The notes under the pieces: model-generated
The model's input: only the letters and a program-made list of their open reading frames with translations
Told to the model about the DNA's origin: nothing
Database searches by the model: none
In this document: in pieces, positions 11,639 to 23,624 of the stretch
Layout: each line of letters begins with the position of its first letter
How positions within the stretch are numbered: position 1 is the first letter of the stretch
Position numbers and translations under genes: made by a program
Source: Deinandra increscens subsp. villosa
Taxonomy: Eukaryota > Streptophyta > Magnoliopsida > Asterales > Asteraceae
Length of the DNA stretch: 64,000 bases
NCBI GenBank assembly: GCA_039602395.1
Contig: JBCNJP010000013.1
Coordinates: forward strand, 21,001,663 to 21,065,662
Direction: 5' to 3'

Positions 11639-12618
11639 TGTTGGAAAAAGGGTGTCCTGACCCAACAAAGTCAACAAACCGACCCGATTGACCCGTAAGA
11701 GTTACACCCGGGTCAACGAACGATAAATCTAATTACCCATTAATTAGTATTAAAACGAACAATTGATAAATTAAATAAATAATTATTTATTTATTTAATC
11801 AAACGACAAAACGCTTTCGGTTAAAACACTCATGTTTTAATTAAACGGACTGATCAATTGTTACTGGATTAACAGGCTGATCAGATTGGTGGACTGAGAA
11901 GATCTCGACCGGGCCCAGTCTGTTAGAGCCCGGTCCACGATTTTATTAATATAATACGGAGGGAGAGGAGTGGACGACAAGAAATAAATTCACAACCCTA
12001 ATTCTCCCTCTCTCCTCCCTCGCTTCGATCTCTGCCGGCTTCCCCTTGAGCCGCCGCCGACCACCACTCAACGCCACCTCCACCGTTCATCGCCTTGTCG
12101 ATGGATCCCCGTTTAGCCAGCATCTGTTCAAGATTGGAGAAAGAAGCCGAACAAGCGCGAGCCGCTACCGCCAGCCGATCCGCTGTCACAGCCCGCTGTC
12201 CGTCGCCGGTCGATCGCCAGTCGGTGGTCCTCGCGCTGCCGGCGCAACTGAGGCCACCACGCCCCGTCCCGTCCTGTCGTCGTGGCCGACGCCCTTGTAC
12301 CCGCTGATCACCACCGCCACCGTATCGCCGCCACCGCCTCCAGTCGGTGACGAGATTGTAGTGGGGACGATTCCTGTTGCAATCCGGTCGATCCCGTTTT
12401 TTCGTCGCCGCCGCCCGTGGTGAGTCTGCCCCCACCGCCGCTGTTGCCGCCGCCGCCACTGTAGATGATTTGTCTTGCTGGTTCGAGTCAGATGTCTCAT
12501 TTCGTACTAGCGACAATCCGTTGAATCTGGGTATCTCGAACGGTTTCTCGGAACCCGCCAAGGTATATCTAGTTTATTTAGATATTAATTTTAATTATTT
12601 ATTTTAAATAATTATTTT
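11639..12618 (+). mobile_element. 3' LTR of copia copy 1, cut by the assembly gap
   Basis: Begins TGTTGGAAAAAGGG after a polypurine tract. About 980 of roughly 1140 bp are present before the N run. It shares sequence variants (for example TAGTATTAAA before the ACAATTG stretch) with the 3' LTR of copy 2 rather than with its own 5' LTR, which fits block duplication after insertion. Confidence 0.85.
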
Positions 12619-13118
12619 NNNNNNNNNNNNNNNNNNNNNNNNNNNNNNNNNNNNNNNNNNNNNNNNNNNNNNNNNNNNNNNNNNNNNNNNNNNNNNNNNN
12701 NNNNNNNNNNNNNNNNNNNNNNNNNNNNNNNNNNNNNNNNNNNNNNNNNNNNNNNNNNNNNNNNNNNNNNNNNNNNNNNNNNNNNNNNNNNNNNNNNNNN
12801 NNNNNNNNNNNNNNNNNNNNNNNNNNNNNNNNNNNNNNNNNNNNNNNNNNNNNNNNNNNNNNNNNNNNNNNNNNNNNNNNNNNNNNNNNNNNNNNNNNNN
12901 NNNNNNNNNNNNNNNNNNNNNNNNNNNNNNNNNNNNNNNNNNNNNNNNNNNNNNNNNNNNNNNNNNNNNNNNNNNNNNNNNNNNNNNNNNNNNNNNNNNN
13001 NNNNNNNNNNNNNNNNNNNNNNNNNNNNNNNNNNNNNNNNNNNNNNNNNNNNNNNNNNNNNNNNNNNNNNNNNNNNNNNNNNNNNNNNNNNNNNNNNNNN
13101 NNNNNNNNNNNNNNNNNN
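12619..13118. other. Assembly gap, 500 N
   Basis: Exactly 500 N. The gap separates the duplicated copia 3' LTR from the tandem accessory-ORF element; the junction between them is therefore not observed. Confidence 0.99.
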
Positions 13119-13624
13119 TTTTCTCCTTCAGTAATGACGATCTCAAGACATTATGTGAAAATCCTATCAAACACGGGGCTGGCGATGACACTGCTGAAGA
13201 AGCAAACCTGTTTGTGAGGGTTGCCAATAAAGCCCGAGGAATTATCAAGGAAATAAAGGATTTAGCAGACAAAGTCAAGGCTGCTGAAGATAAAATGGAA
13301 GAAGATCGGGATCTAGCGAATCAAATGAACAAATCATTAAGCGGGCTTGGAGAATCTTCTCAAATCCCAGATCCAGAGACTGCTGTCCCCGCCGCCGAAG
13401 AGACAATCAATCTGGGGGAACCAGAGTCTGTAACCCCAGGTGCTGATGAAACAACTATTGTGGGGGAATCTGAAGAAAATGTCCCCGTTGCTGACACGAC
13501 AACTATTTTGGGGGAATCTGAAGAAAATGTCCCCGTTGCTGACACGACAACTACTTTGGGGGAATCAGGGACTCCTGATTTGAATCAGGAGCCGAACCAG
13601 AATGAAGCCGATGCTGACAAGTGA
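13119..13624 (+). pseudogene. Accessory retroelement ORF, copy 1 (3' part only)
   Basis: The 3' end of the same ORF as 14131-15129, cut at its start by the gap. Readable product includes DDLKTLCENPI-like residues, a basic/acidic helix (ANKARGIIKEIKDLADKVKA) and an acidic tail. The tail holds a tandem 16-residue unit (GESEENVPVAD...), encoded by a 48-bp near-perfect duplication around 13460-13560. Ends TGA at 13622. Function unknown; by position (just before a purine tract and LTR) it is the 3' accessory ORF of an LTR element. Confidence 0.6.
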
Positions 13625-13660
13625 AGATCCTGTGGCTGGATCCCTCCCTAGGGGGAATAT

Positions 13661-14121
13661 TGAAGATCAATGTAGGGAGGAATTCATCTTTTGTTTAGTT
13701 TCATTGTAATAGTTTAGTTTCTTGTAAATGTTAGATTTTGGTAGGCTAGCGAAACTGTAAGCTACCGAGCGAAACTGTAGTTTCGCTCGGTACCTAGGTT
13801 AGACTGTCTCAGTGACAGTTTCGCTTGGCCAGCGAAACTGCCAGCGAAACTGTTCACTGGACAGTATATATGCGCAGCCTTGTGCAGCCATTTGTAACTT
13901 TCTCAAGCATATTGAACCCTAATACAAGAAATCTTCATTTGGTGAGTTTTGGTGACGGCTAGGAGCTTATTTCAGTATATTGTAGCTTGTTAATCATCAC
14001 TTATCAATCTATTGGTTCATATTGAGATTGTTCAAGGCTAGAAAACCATTTTAGTCATTGGAAATCTTATATTGTGTTGTCTATTTGGTTTTCTTCTCAA
14101 AAACACCTTCATTTGCACTGA
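13661..14121 (+). mobile_element. LTR-like repeat H1
   Basis: Starts TGAAGATCAATG right after the purine tract CCTAGGGGGAATAT, and the same unit recurs at 15167-15620. It contains TATATATG at 13865 and a strong hairpin at 13764-13791. The right end is set by loss of similarity after GCACTGAT; a clean CA end or primer site was not found, so the exact LTR boundary is uncertain. Confidence 0.6.
13764..13791. repeat. Inverted repeat built of AGCGAAACT / AGTTTCGCT words
   Basis: Perfect 13-bp arms (ACCGAGCGAAACT and its complement) with a 2-nt GT spacer. Copy H2 keeps a 12-bp-arm version at 15264-15291. The same 9-mer occurs nearby at 13747, 13828, 13838 and 13850. Confidence 0.85.
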
Positions 14122-14130
14122 TAAAGTTCA

Positions 14131-15129
14131 GTGAGGACCAACATAAGCTCTGTAAGCGAGGAAGTCATTGATTTAAAAAGAGAAGAATGGTTCACTAAGC
14201 CGGAGATTGAAGATCAGACCCCTCTATTCCAAAATATCTCACATCCAAGGAGGAAAGATTCTGATAGGCACATCATAAGCTGGAAGTTCAATACTGATGT
14301 TCATGCCTTTATGATTAAGAGAAGAGGGGGTAGCATCTCCTATATACGCAAACGTGATAGTTTCAAGACCTTGCCCAGATGGGATCTGAGGAAGTTGGCA
14401 GAGCTCCCCCTCATCGATGAAGACAAAAGCATAAGGGCTGGAAATTTGAGAATGATGCTTGAGCAAGCCGCAAAAGACGACTTTGTATCTTTTGGGTATA
14501 TGAAAGGTCAAAGGATGAAGTCAAAGACTGAAATCGATGAAGTGACCGGAAAGCCTAAGGTTTATTTAAAGTTCAAACCAGCTAGAACTATGAGCAGGAT
14601 TAGAATCCCGGATCAACAAATGTCAAGGCTGCAAACATTCCAGAAATGGTTTTATGATAACCAAACCGGTGAGGCTGTCATAAGAATTAGAGAAGATGCT
14701 GAGATTAGACTGTTTGACCCTATGGAAGTCCTTTCTTTTAGAAACGATGACTTAAAGACCTTGTGCGAGAATCCTATCAGATATGGGGCTGGAGATGACA
14801 CAGCAGAAGAGGCAAACTTGTTTGTGAGAGTTGCCAACAAAGCCCGGGGAATTATTAAAGAAATCAAGGATTTAGCACTGAAAGTAAGGGCTGGTGAAGA
14901 TAAAATGGAAGAGGATAGGGACTTGGCAAATCAGATGACCAAATCATGGAGCGGTCTTGGAGAATCTACTGATCAAGTTGAAAAGCCTGCTGAATCCCCA
15001 GATACTAATGAGCCAATGGTTGTGGGGGAATCAGAGGCTGATGTCCACGTTGCTGAAGAGTCTAATGTCTTGGGGGAATCTGATCTAAACAAAGAGCCAA
15101 GCCCCAGTGAAGCCGGAGCCGAAGAATGA
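14131..15129 (+). CDS. Accessory retroelement ORF, copy 2 (332 codons, no ATG)
   Basis: Open from 14125 with GTG, not ATG, as first possible start; a TAA lies at 14122, so the coding sequence appears truncated and fused to the end of LTR H1. Residues 40-220 contain SWKFNTDVHAF, TLPRWDLRKLAELPL, WFYDNQTGEAVIR and RLFDPMEVLSFRNDDLKTL. I recall similar 'RLFDPM' proteins as 3' accessory ORFs of copia-type elements in composites, but cannot verify that. A helical charged stretch follows (residues 230-270), then an acidic tail with VVGESE/VLGESD units. No transmembrane segment or signal peptide is evident. Followed by the purine tract CCTAGGGGGAATAT and LTR H2. Product function unknown. Confidence 0.55.
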   Translation: MRTNISSVSEEVIDLKREEWFTKPEIEDQTPLFQNISHPRRKDSDRHIISWKFNTDVHAFMIKRRGGSISYIRKRDSFKTLPRWDLRKLAELPLIDEDKSIRAGNLRMMLEQAAKDDFVSFGYMKGQRMKSKTEIDEVTGKPKVYLKFKPARTMSRIRIPDQQMSRLQTFQKWFYDNQTGEAVIRIREDAEIRLFDPMEVLSFRNDDLKTLCENPIRYGAGDDTAEEANLFVRVANKARGIIKEIKDLALKVRAGEDKMEEDRDLANQMTKSWSGLGESTDQVEKPAESPDTNEPMVVGESEADVHVAEESNVLGESDLNKEPSPSEAGAEE

Positions 15130-15166
15130 AGAATCAAAAGGCTGAATCCCTCCCTAGGGGGAATAT

Positions 15167-15620
15167 TGAAGATCAATGTGGGGAGGAATTCATTGTTTTG
15201 TTTAGTTAACTTGTCTAGATTAGTTTCTCTGTAATTTTGGTCTTTAGGGTTGCTAGCGAAACTACCGAGCGAAACTGTTGTTTCGCTCGGTATCTAGTTT
15301 AGACTGTCTCAGTGACAGTTTCGCCTGGCCAGCGAAACTACCAGCGAAACTGTCTACTGATGTGTATAAATTGTCGCCTTTGTGCACCATCTTGTAACCT
15401 TTGCAACTTTGAGAACCCTAATACAGAAAATCTGATTATTGGTAAGTTTGGTGACGTCTAGGAGCATTTCATACTATCTTTGTAGCTTGTTTCATCTCTT
15501 ATCATTCCTTTGGTTCAAGTTGTGATTGTTCAATACTAGAAACCCATTTTAGCTATTGGAAATCATCTATTGTTGTTATTTCATTGGTTTTCTTCTCAAA
15601 ACATCATCATTAGCACTGAT
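15167..15620 (+). mobile_element. LTR-like repeat H2
   Basis: Second copy of the H1 repeat with a TATAAATT box at 15365 and the same CG-core words. Period between the two ORF ends is 1505 bp, giving ORF-LTR-ORF-LTR. Its right edge runs into chromovirus LTR sequence at an ATTAGG microhomology (about 15618-15625). Confidence 0.6.
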
Positions 15621-15655
15621 TAGGTTGTGATATTCTCAATAGTTACCCATTTCAT
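15621..15655. repeat. Misplaced 35-bp chromovirus LTR fragment
   Basis: The stretch TTAGGTTGTGATATTCTC...CCATTTCAT repeats bases found again at 15711-15745. It replaces the first ~17 bp of the LTR, so the left end of chromovirus A copy 2 is rearranged. Confidence 0.75.
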
Positions 15656-17295
15656 GACGGTGGAATATGCCGGGGCATGAAGATTGTCCAGAAGCTCGCA
15701 ACACTCAAATTAGGTTGTGATATTCTCAATAGTTACCCATTTCATAGCAAATAAATAAACATATAATCCAAGTCATAACATACGATAGTCAAACATATTG
15801 TCGCAGCCCCCGACCCATACCCCAGGCGGGGACACTACGAGTGTGAGCGGTGGTATCGGTGTTTATATAATTAGTTTGAAGCGGAAAAATTATCATCAGG
15901 ATCGAAGTTAAGAATAGTCGTTAACACCATTTCTTTATTGATAAAATGGAGGGTCCAACCCCCTAATGTACAAAAGATTTACATAGGGATACTACCCTAT
16001 TTTTTTTTACAAGCGAAATTCCTAAAAACATATTTCATATTTCCTACTATGTGACGAGCCACTTATTTGAAGGAGTGCTTCACCACACCCCGTGTTTGCA
16101 ACGACACCATCTTGTATTATTTATTTAGAAAGTCACCTGAAACATGTTTTAAAAGATTTGATCAGCAAAAAAGCTGGTAAGAACAATCCTTTGAAAATGA
16201 CACATTTACATCACAGTATTGAGGGTACCTCCATTATACTTGCCACTCGACCAGATCTTTGGTTGTGGTCATACCATTTAGGAATTTTCGCCCCAAGATG
16301 ACGTATCGTGATATACCAAAGTATAAAGTAATGTGCACAGAACCTCACTTAATCCCTGTAATGTATCTAAAACATTTGCCAAAACATTTTTAAACAATTT
16401 ATATGATCACATTGTAGCGGGTTTAAAAGGTTAAAAACTCCCACTAGCAATGTCAAAATATTTAGCCCACACACGGGGAAGACGTGAATGAACTCACCTT
16501 AAAAGAGGTTCATGGTGTTAGTGTGGCCTTCTAGCAAGCAACTCATAATTTTTTATCTAAAAAAAAAAGAAACTTAGTATGTTAACATATCCTGTTGTAT
16601 TTAATATGAACATCACGAGATAGACTATCGATACTCGGGTCCGACTCTTATTCAGTGTTAGGGCCGTCTCGCTCTTATTCAGTGCAAGACTATAGTATTA
16701 ACATTCACTCGATCGGATATCGTCGTATACACGTAATGTAGATAGGTTAACATACCGGTAGATAGCTCCAATTGGCTCTTAAGTGCGTGAGAGTTTAAAA
16801 TGAAATTTGAACACATTTTTAGAAAAAAAATTTGTGTCTCAAGTTTTTATCTACTGCCTTTATCCTTTCACGCCTATCCTTCCACGTCCAACTTCTTATC
16901 TCGTTTTAAGATTATTATTACTATTATTTATTTATGCTGCTTAACTCGTTTTCTCTTATAACTTTTATAATGTTTTAGTAAATTCTGAATATATTGCTAA
17001 GACGAACTAATTTTTATCTACGCGCCAAACTAAGTTTTATTAAAAATGGAATACGGTTCAAATAATATATATTATTATTACTTTAGGGTCTCCTATAACA
17101 CTAAATATTATATCTTATATGCTAGCCATGAATCGTCTACATACCTCCTATCTAATTATATCCTTTAAACGATACTCGACAACGGACGTTCGTTTAAATG
17201 TCTCTCATTTAAATGAGTCGTTTTACCTGCTATCTAGTCATTAAAAAAACAAGTATCAACTATTTAATTTATTTATTTTACAACGGGATGTTACA
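15656..17295 (-). mobile_element. 3' LTR of chromovirus A, copy 2
   Basis: Matches 3131-4556 over its length, followed by the same minus-strand purine tract. It contains about 200 bp (16094-16295) that copy 1 lacks. This extra part reads like normal LTR sequence, so copy 1 probably suffered a deletion. The first bases of the LTR are missing here. Confidence 0.85.
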
Positions 17296-17740
17296 TTCTC
17301 CCCACCTTGTTTCAAATCTCGTCATCGAGATTATTTGAATAAGTATGGGTATTTTGACCTCATTTTGGATTCTAACTCCCACGTATACTCGGGCTCTCGT
17401 CTTGAGTCCCATTTCACTTTGATTAATTTGAGTCTTCTATGCTTAAGATTCTTGGTCTTTCGATCTTCGATTTGTAATGGTCTCTCAACAAACATCAGTT
17501 TCTCATTTACTTTTATGTCTTGAAGAGGAACTTTTAATGTGTCGTCAGCTAAACATTTTGTTAGGTTGATTACATGAAATACATCATGTATACCGGTTAT
17601 TTCTTCTGGTAAATTTAGCTGATAGGAAACTGGTCCGATTATTTAACGATCTCAAATGGTCCAACAAACTTTGGACTTAACTTTCCTTTCTTACCGAATC
17701 GAACTACTCCTTTCCAAGAGGATACTTTTAATAGTACTTT
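17296..17740 (-). pseudogene. Chromovirus A pol C-terminus with chromodomain, copy 2
   Basis: Same content as 4557-5002: minus-strand chromodomain tail ending in YPYLFK near 17330, integrase C-terminal FHV.N-R-C-type motif near 17560, and upstream frames with small indels. It is cut at the same base as copy 1 by the copia LTR; target bases ACTTT are at 17736-17740. The gene resumes on the far side of the copia element at 25589. Confidence 0.82.
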
Positions 17741-18830
17741 TGTTGAAAAAGGGTGTCCTGACCCGACAAAATCAACAAACCCGACCCGATATTGACCCGT
17801 AAGAGTTACACCCGGGTCAACGGACCATAAATCTAATTACCCGTTAATTAGTAAAAAAGTGAACAACTGATAAATTAAATAAATAATTGCTAATTTATTT
17901 AATCAAACGACAAAACGCTTTCGGTTAAAACGCTAATGTTCTAACTAAATGGATTAACAGGCCGATCAGATTGGTGGATTGCAGAAGATCACGACCGGGC
18001 CCAGTCCATCAGAGCCCCGGTTCGCGATTTATTAATAAAATAGAGAGGGAGATGAGTGGACGACAAGCAATCAATTCACAACCCTAATTCTCCCTCTCTC
18101 CTCCCTTGTGCCGATCTCAGCCGGCTTCCCCTTGAGCTGCCGCTGACCACCACTCGATGCCACCTCTACCGTTCATCGCCTTTTTTATGGATCCCCGTTT
18201 ATCCAGCGTCTGTTCAACACTGGAGAAAGAAGCCGAACAAGCACGAGCCGCCGCCGCTAGCCGAGTCGCAGCCAAAGCCGCAGCCGCAGCTCGCCGTTCG
18301 TCGTCGGTCGATCACCGGCCGGTGATCCTCACGCTGCCGGCGCAGACGAGGTCACCGCGCCCCATCATGTCGTCGTGGCCGGCGCCCTTGAACCCGCCGG
18401 TCACCACCACCGCCACCGCCTCCGGTTGGTGACAAGATTGTTGTGGGGACGATTCTTGTTGCGATCCCGGTCGATCCCGTTTTTTCGTCACCGCCGCCTG
18501 TGGCGAGTCTGCCACCACCGCTGTCGTTGCCGCTGCTGCCACCGTAGATGATCTTTCCCGCCGGTTCGAGTCAGAAGTCTCAGTTCGTACTAGCGACAGT
18601 CCATTAAATCCGGGTGCCTCATACGGTTGCTCGAAACCCGCCAAGGTATATCTAATTTATTTAGATATTGAATCCGGGTGACTGATCCTGTTTACGGTTT
18701 GTATTCGCGTCGTTGCTTTAATTGTTTCCGCTGCCAAATTAATCTAGTATTAATTCATATAATTAAATCAGTTTTAATCGGATAAAAAAGTTAAAATCGG
18801 TAACCCAGATACCCACTGTAAAACCCAACA
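17741..18830 (+). mobile_element. 5' LTR of Angela-like copia element, copy 2
   Basis: Starts TGTTGAAAAAGGG (same single-G loss as copy 1) and ends AACCCAACA. About 60 bp shorter than copy 1 owing to a deletion near 18665. Carries the same GC-rich patch (about 18110-18550). Confidence 0.88.
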
Positions 18831-18831
18831 G

Positions 18832-18844
18832 TGGTATCAGAGCC
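18832..18844 (+). promoter_or_regulatory. Primer binding site (initiator tRNA-Met type), copia copy 2
   Basis: TGGTATCAGAGCC one base after the LTR end, as in copy 1. Confidence 0.9.
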
Positions 18845-20634
18845 ACTATCACCGCGCGCAAACCAGAACCAGTCCTTCTTATAACCGGTGAGTCGCAGTT
18901 TCAAAAGAAATATCCAAATTGCGAATTAGAATTAATTTTACTTTTTTAATTTTAATTCTACGTTATATTATATTGTGTGTTACGGCCGACCCTATTTTAT
19001 ATTACATGATTGTATGTGATGTGGCGTGTTTGTTTTTTCTCTGGGTGACCTAAATGTTTTGGCCCATTTAATCTTTTCATTTTGGTTTTGATGGACCCGT
19101 TTTAGGGTTTCAAAGTTTTATAAAATTTACAGCTAGATTACTACTAGTTTAGTAATTGTAAATTTTATAAAAACCAAGACTCGAAGAATGAACGCACGCT
19201 TAAAGGGATGTCGAAGCAAATAGGAGTTGAACCGGATCCAAGAACGCACTGTTAGCCTCCTTGGTTGTTCACCATGTATTTTATTTAATTATAAGGTGGA
19301 AACCACCAGCCACGCGTTACGGCGGCGTTAGTTTTGGTTTTATATAACTATTGCTACTAACAAAAAAAAGTTGTTAGTTGCATTACTATATCTTCTTCTA
19401 GTGTGTAATCTCTTTTCCAATTCGCCAGCTTCCCAAACTTCTTTGGTTCCACCCGCAAATTTGTTTGGTCAAACAGACTTTGACCCAAATCCAGCTAAAA
19501 AATGAAATCTATAAAGCTGTATAATTCATGAATGTAGAAAGCCAACAAAGATGCGTTTATTTCTTTTAAAGAAGAAAGAATAAAAAAAATTAAAAAAAAC
19601 ATGTTCATATTTGTGCAAATAAATTTCAATATCAAATGAAGAAATATGCAAATATGTTTTTTAAGAAGAAAGTTACTAAATACACTTTGACCGAATGAGT
19701 TGAAAGAGTTTATGAAGCACATTATATAAAGAAAAACAAAGAATATTAGCAAATATTCATGTATCCTAATATGAATAATCAGTAATACGAACCAAAACTA
19801 ATAAATCTAAAAACTAATTCACGTATACATTGTTAGATGTAAATAGTTCCTCTTATGTTGGTAAGAACACAATTTGAATGACTTAAACACTTTCAGATCC
19901 CTTAAGAACAAATGTTAAGTATAGGCTGTAATATCCCCAAGTGTAGTTGTAGTTGTACCTCAGATTTTACCGAACAACCAAAAATTGCTGTGTCTTTAAA
20001 GATCTTTTGGAGAGGGACAAATAGGCAAACCCATTTAACCTAAAAGAAAATGCAGTACCAACTATTTTATTATTTTTTTTTTTTTTTGTTTCATCCAACC
20101 TTAAGAGATTCTGCAAGAATTTAAGAACAAAGGTTATAAGTGAAATCGGCTACCTTTTGCAAACATGATATTTGGTTTTTCGGTCGCAATTGTTGTTCAT
20201 GTTGGATGGATGCCAATGAAGCTGCAATATATTGTTTTCATCAAATTAATTGAATGCATGTTTGAAAATATATTAAATGGCTTTGTCAATATCAAATAGG
20301 TCGACACACATTTGTTAAGAACCACACATTTGTTAAGAACCGAAGATAAAACTGTTGCATTATAACAACCAATTGAACAAAATCATAAACAAAACAAAAG
20401 TACCTTGTTTCGCAGCAATGATTATGTGTACTATAATTGCACAAATCCGGCCAGCCTGAAACAAAATCAAGAAAAAAGTATTAGAATAACGGTCCTCAAT
20501 ATCTATATCCAACCAATTGAAGAGTCCTCAATAGCAATGATAAAAATAATAGTCCTCAATATCTATATCAACCAAAATGCTATGAATCTAAGAAATTATA
20601 GATTGTGTCCTATCACATCGTTAATATTTTGCAG
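18845..20634 (+). other. Leader and gag-position region without gag, copia copy 2
   Basis: Counterpart of 6169-7840: no gag can be read, AT-rich from about 19277, ending in the acceptor-like TAATATTTTGCAG at 20634. An extra ~115 bp at 19820-19935 is absent from copy 1. The polypyrimidine/T run near 20065-20090 is longer than in copy 1. Confidence 0.6.
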
Positions 20635-23624
20635 GAACCTGAGAAGTGGAAGAAGACAAATCAAAACGTCATGGACCTCATCATTGATGACGTGAAAAGA
20701 GTCCCAGTACTTGCTACCGGCACATATTCCTTTTCATGCCAGACTGGCCTTGTAGTTACAATAGTTAAATGTTTAAATGCACCTGGTTTATCCAGAAACA
20801 TTATATCTGTCTCTTCGTTTGAACAAGGTTTTCGGTATAAATTCAATGGCAATTCAATTAATACTTACCTTAATGATTTCCTTTATTTCGAGGCTAAACC
20901 TCGACATAGAATATATGAGATAGAAGTTCAAACAAATGATCAGCTCTATCATGTTTCTAAAAGAAGTAAAGCTGATAGTAACGAGTCCTCGTGATGGCAC
21001 CATAGACTTGGTCACATAAGCAAGGCTCGCATTAAGAAGCTGCAAACTGTCGAGATTCTCGAGTCCCAAGATGCAGATTCCTTCGATCAGTGCGAAGCGT
21101 GCTTATCTGGTAAATTAACCAAGTCACCCTTCACCCATACAGGTGAACGGGCCCAAGGATTATTAGGAATTATTCACACCGACGTGTGTGGCCTCTTTCG
21201 AACCGAAACGAGAAATTGTGAACGGTACTTCGTGACTTTCATCGATGACTACAGCAGATATGCTTATGTCTATCTGATGAAACACAAACATGAAACTTTT
21301 GAAAAGTTCAAAGAGTTTCAAAACGAAGTACAAAATCAGCTAAGTCGAACTATTAAAATACTCTGATCTGATTGAGGTGGTGAATACCTAAGTGCTGAAT
21401 TCAAGAATCATCTCGAGGAATGTGGAATTGTTTCACAACCTACTCCTCTTGGCACACCCCAGTTAAATGGCGTAAGTTAAAGGAGGAATCGAACTCTGCT
21501 TAACATGGTTCGATCGATGATGTGCAGTACCACCTTGCCACACTCCTTTTAGGGGTATGCCATCTTAACCGCCGCTCGCCTAATAAATCTGGCACCAACT
21601 GAAAAGGTAGAGAAGACCCCATATGAGATATGGCATGGATCTTCTCCCAAACTATCTTACCTCAGGGTATGGGTATGTGAAGCTTATGTCACCAGCGAAT
21701 CTTACAACAAGCTCGATCCCCGAGACGAAAAAGTAACTTTCGTTGGATAGTATGGTAATACCGGCTATTACCTTTACCATCCTGGTGCAAATACTATTTC
21801 CATCAAAAGGAAAGGTAAATTCCTTGAGAAAGAATTCGTTACTCGAGGAACAAATAGTGATCCAGTGGATCTTGAAGAGATTCGAGATACACCTAACCCT
21901 GAAACGGTCGCTGCATCTGACCGACAAATGATTGTCGCACTGTCAGATCCAAGCACAAGCGCAAGCGTTCGTAGGAGCGAAAGGACGCGCAAAGAGCCTG
22001 CAAGATACCTTGGCTATCATGAAGCCTTTTACGTTCTGTTAGTAGCTGATTCTAACGATAAGCCTACTAACTACAAAGCTGCTATGTCAGATCCTGAATC
22101 TGACAAATGGCTTGAAGCCATGAACGCTGAGATGCAGTCCATGCGTGACAATCATGTCTGGGAATTGATTAAGCTACCACCCACCTCCTCCCCCCCCCCC
22201 CCACCGTTCATGGACAGTAGGAAGCAAGTGGATCTTTAAAACGAAAATTGACATGCATGGAAATGTGCAAACCTACAAGGCACGGCTTGTAGCGAAAGGT
22301 TTCACTCAAACCCAAGGGATTGACTATGATGAGACCTTTTCGCCCATTGTCATGATCAAATCGATCAAGATTCTCCTTGCCATAGTCACATACTATGACT
22401 ATGAGATATGGAAAATAGACGTTAAAACCGCTTTCCTGAACGGACAACTCGAAGAGGATGTCTACATGGTTCAGCCTGATGGTTTTGTCAATCCAGAGAA
22501 TCCAAGTAAGGTTTGCAAGATGGAATCTTCGTTTTGATCAAAAGGTCAAAGAGTTTGGTTTTGATCAAATTAAAGATGAACCTTGTGTTTACAGAAAAGC
22601 AAGTGGGAGCAATATATCGTTTCGCATACTGTACGTAGACGATATACTGATCATAGAAAACAACATACCCATGCTTAACGAAGTTAAGAAATGGCTTTCA
22701 TCTTGTTTCGCTATGAAAGATCTTGGAGAAGCCGCTTACATTCTGGGAACTAAAATTAACAGAGATCGATCTAAGTGCCTTTTGGGTCTCAGACAAAGCA
22801 CATACGTTAATAAGATCATAGCACGATTCAACATGACCAACTCCAAGAAATGAGTCATTCCCATGACTAAGGGAACAATCTTGTACAAATCTCAAGCACC
22901 TAAAACGGAGCAAGAGATAAGCCAAATGGCATCGATCCCATTTGCCTCTGCTATAGGATCTATCATGTATGCCATGCTCTACACGCGACCAGATGTCTCG
23001 TATGCTCTGAGCGTAACTAGTCGATACCAACAGACGCTAGGACTAGCTCACTGGACGGCTGTAAAGAACATACTGAAATACTTGAGAAACACCAGTGATA
23101 TGTTTCTCGTATACAGAGGTGTTGATGAAGAGCTCACTGTACGGTGCTACACTAATGCTAGTTTTCAGACTAACCGAGATGACTCTCACTCGTAGTCAGG
23201 ATTCGTTTTCACTCTTAACGGAGGGGCTATTTCCTGGAGAAGCTCAAAACATCCAGTAGTAGCAGATTCTACTACTGAACACGAATACATAGCCGCCTCA
23301 CAAGCTGCTAAGGAGGTTGTATGGATAAAGGAATTCATATCCGATCTCAATGATGTGCCAAGCATTAGGCGGCCAATCGAGATGCTGTGCAATAACACAG
23401 GTGCTATAGCCCAAGCCAAAGAGCAAGGGTCTCACAAGAAGGCCAAGCACATCCTGAGGAAATTCCACTATATAAGAGAAGTAGTCGACCATAATGAAAT
23501 TAAAATAAGCAAAGTACACACAGATCAAAACTTAGCTGATCCCTTCACTAACCCTATGACTCAAGAGACTCATATACGCCACAGAGAAGCGATAGGGCTT
23601 AGATTAGCTAAAGACATGTTTTGA
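20635..23624 (+). pseudogene. Angela-like copia pol (integrase, RT, RNase H), copy 2, broken
   Basis: Same domain order as 7841-10818. Integrase zinc finger near 20995-21110, core from 21170, RT from 22084 with YVDDILI near 22630, RNase H to 23624. It shares with copy 1 the YGLKQ-removing RT deletion (near 22520), the TGA at 22851 and the TAG at 23193, so these lesions predate the duplication. Private lesions include stop codons in the integrase DRGGEY region near 21364-21378. It keeps the TGG (Trp) near 23237 that is TAG in copy 1. The 110-codon block 22863-23195 differs from copy 1 by a single residue (Ser for Leu). Confidence 0.85.

Noticed and set aside
12604..13278. ORF spanning the N run
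   Set aside because: Most of it is unsequenced.
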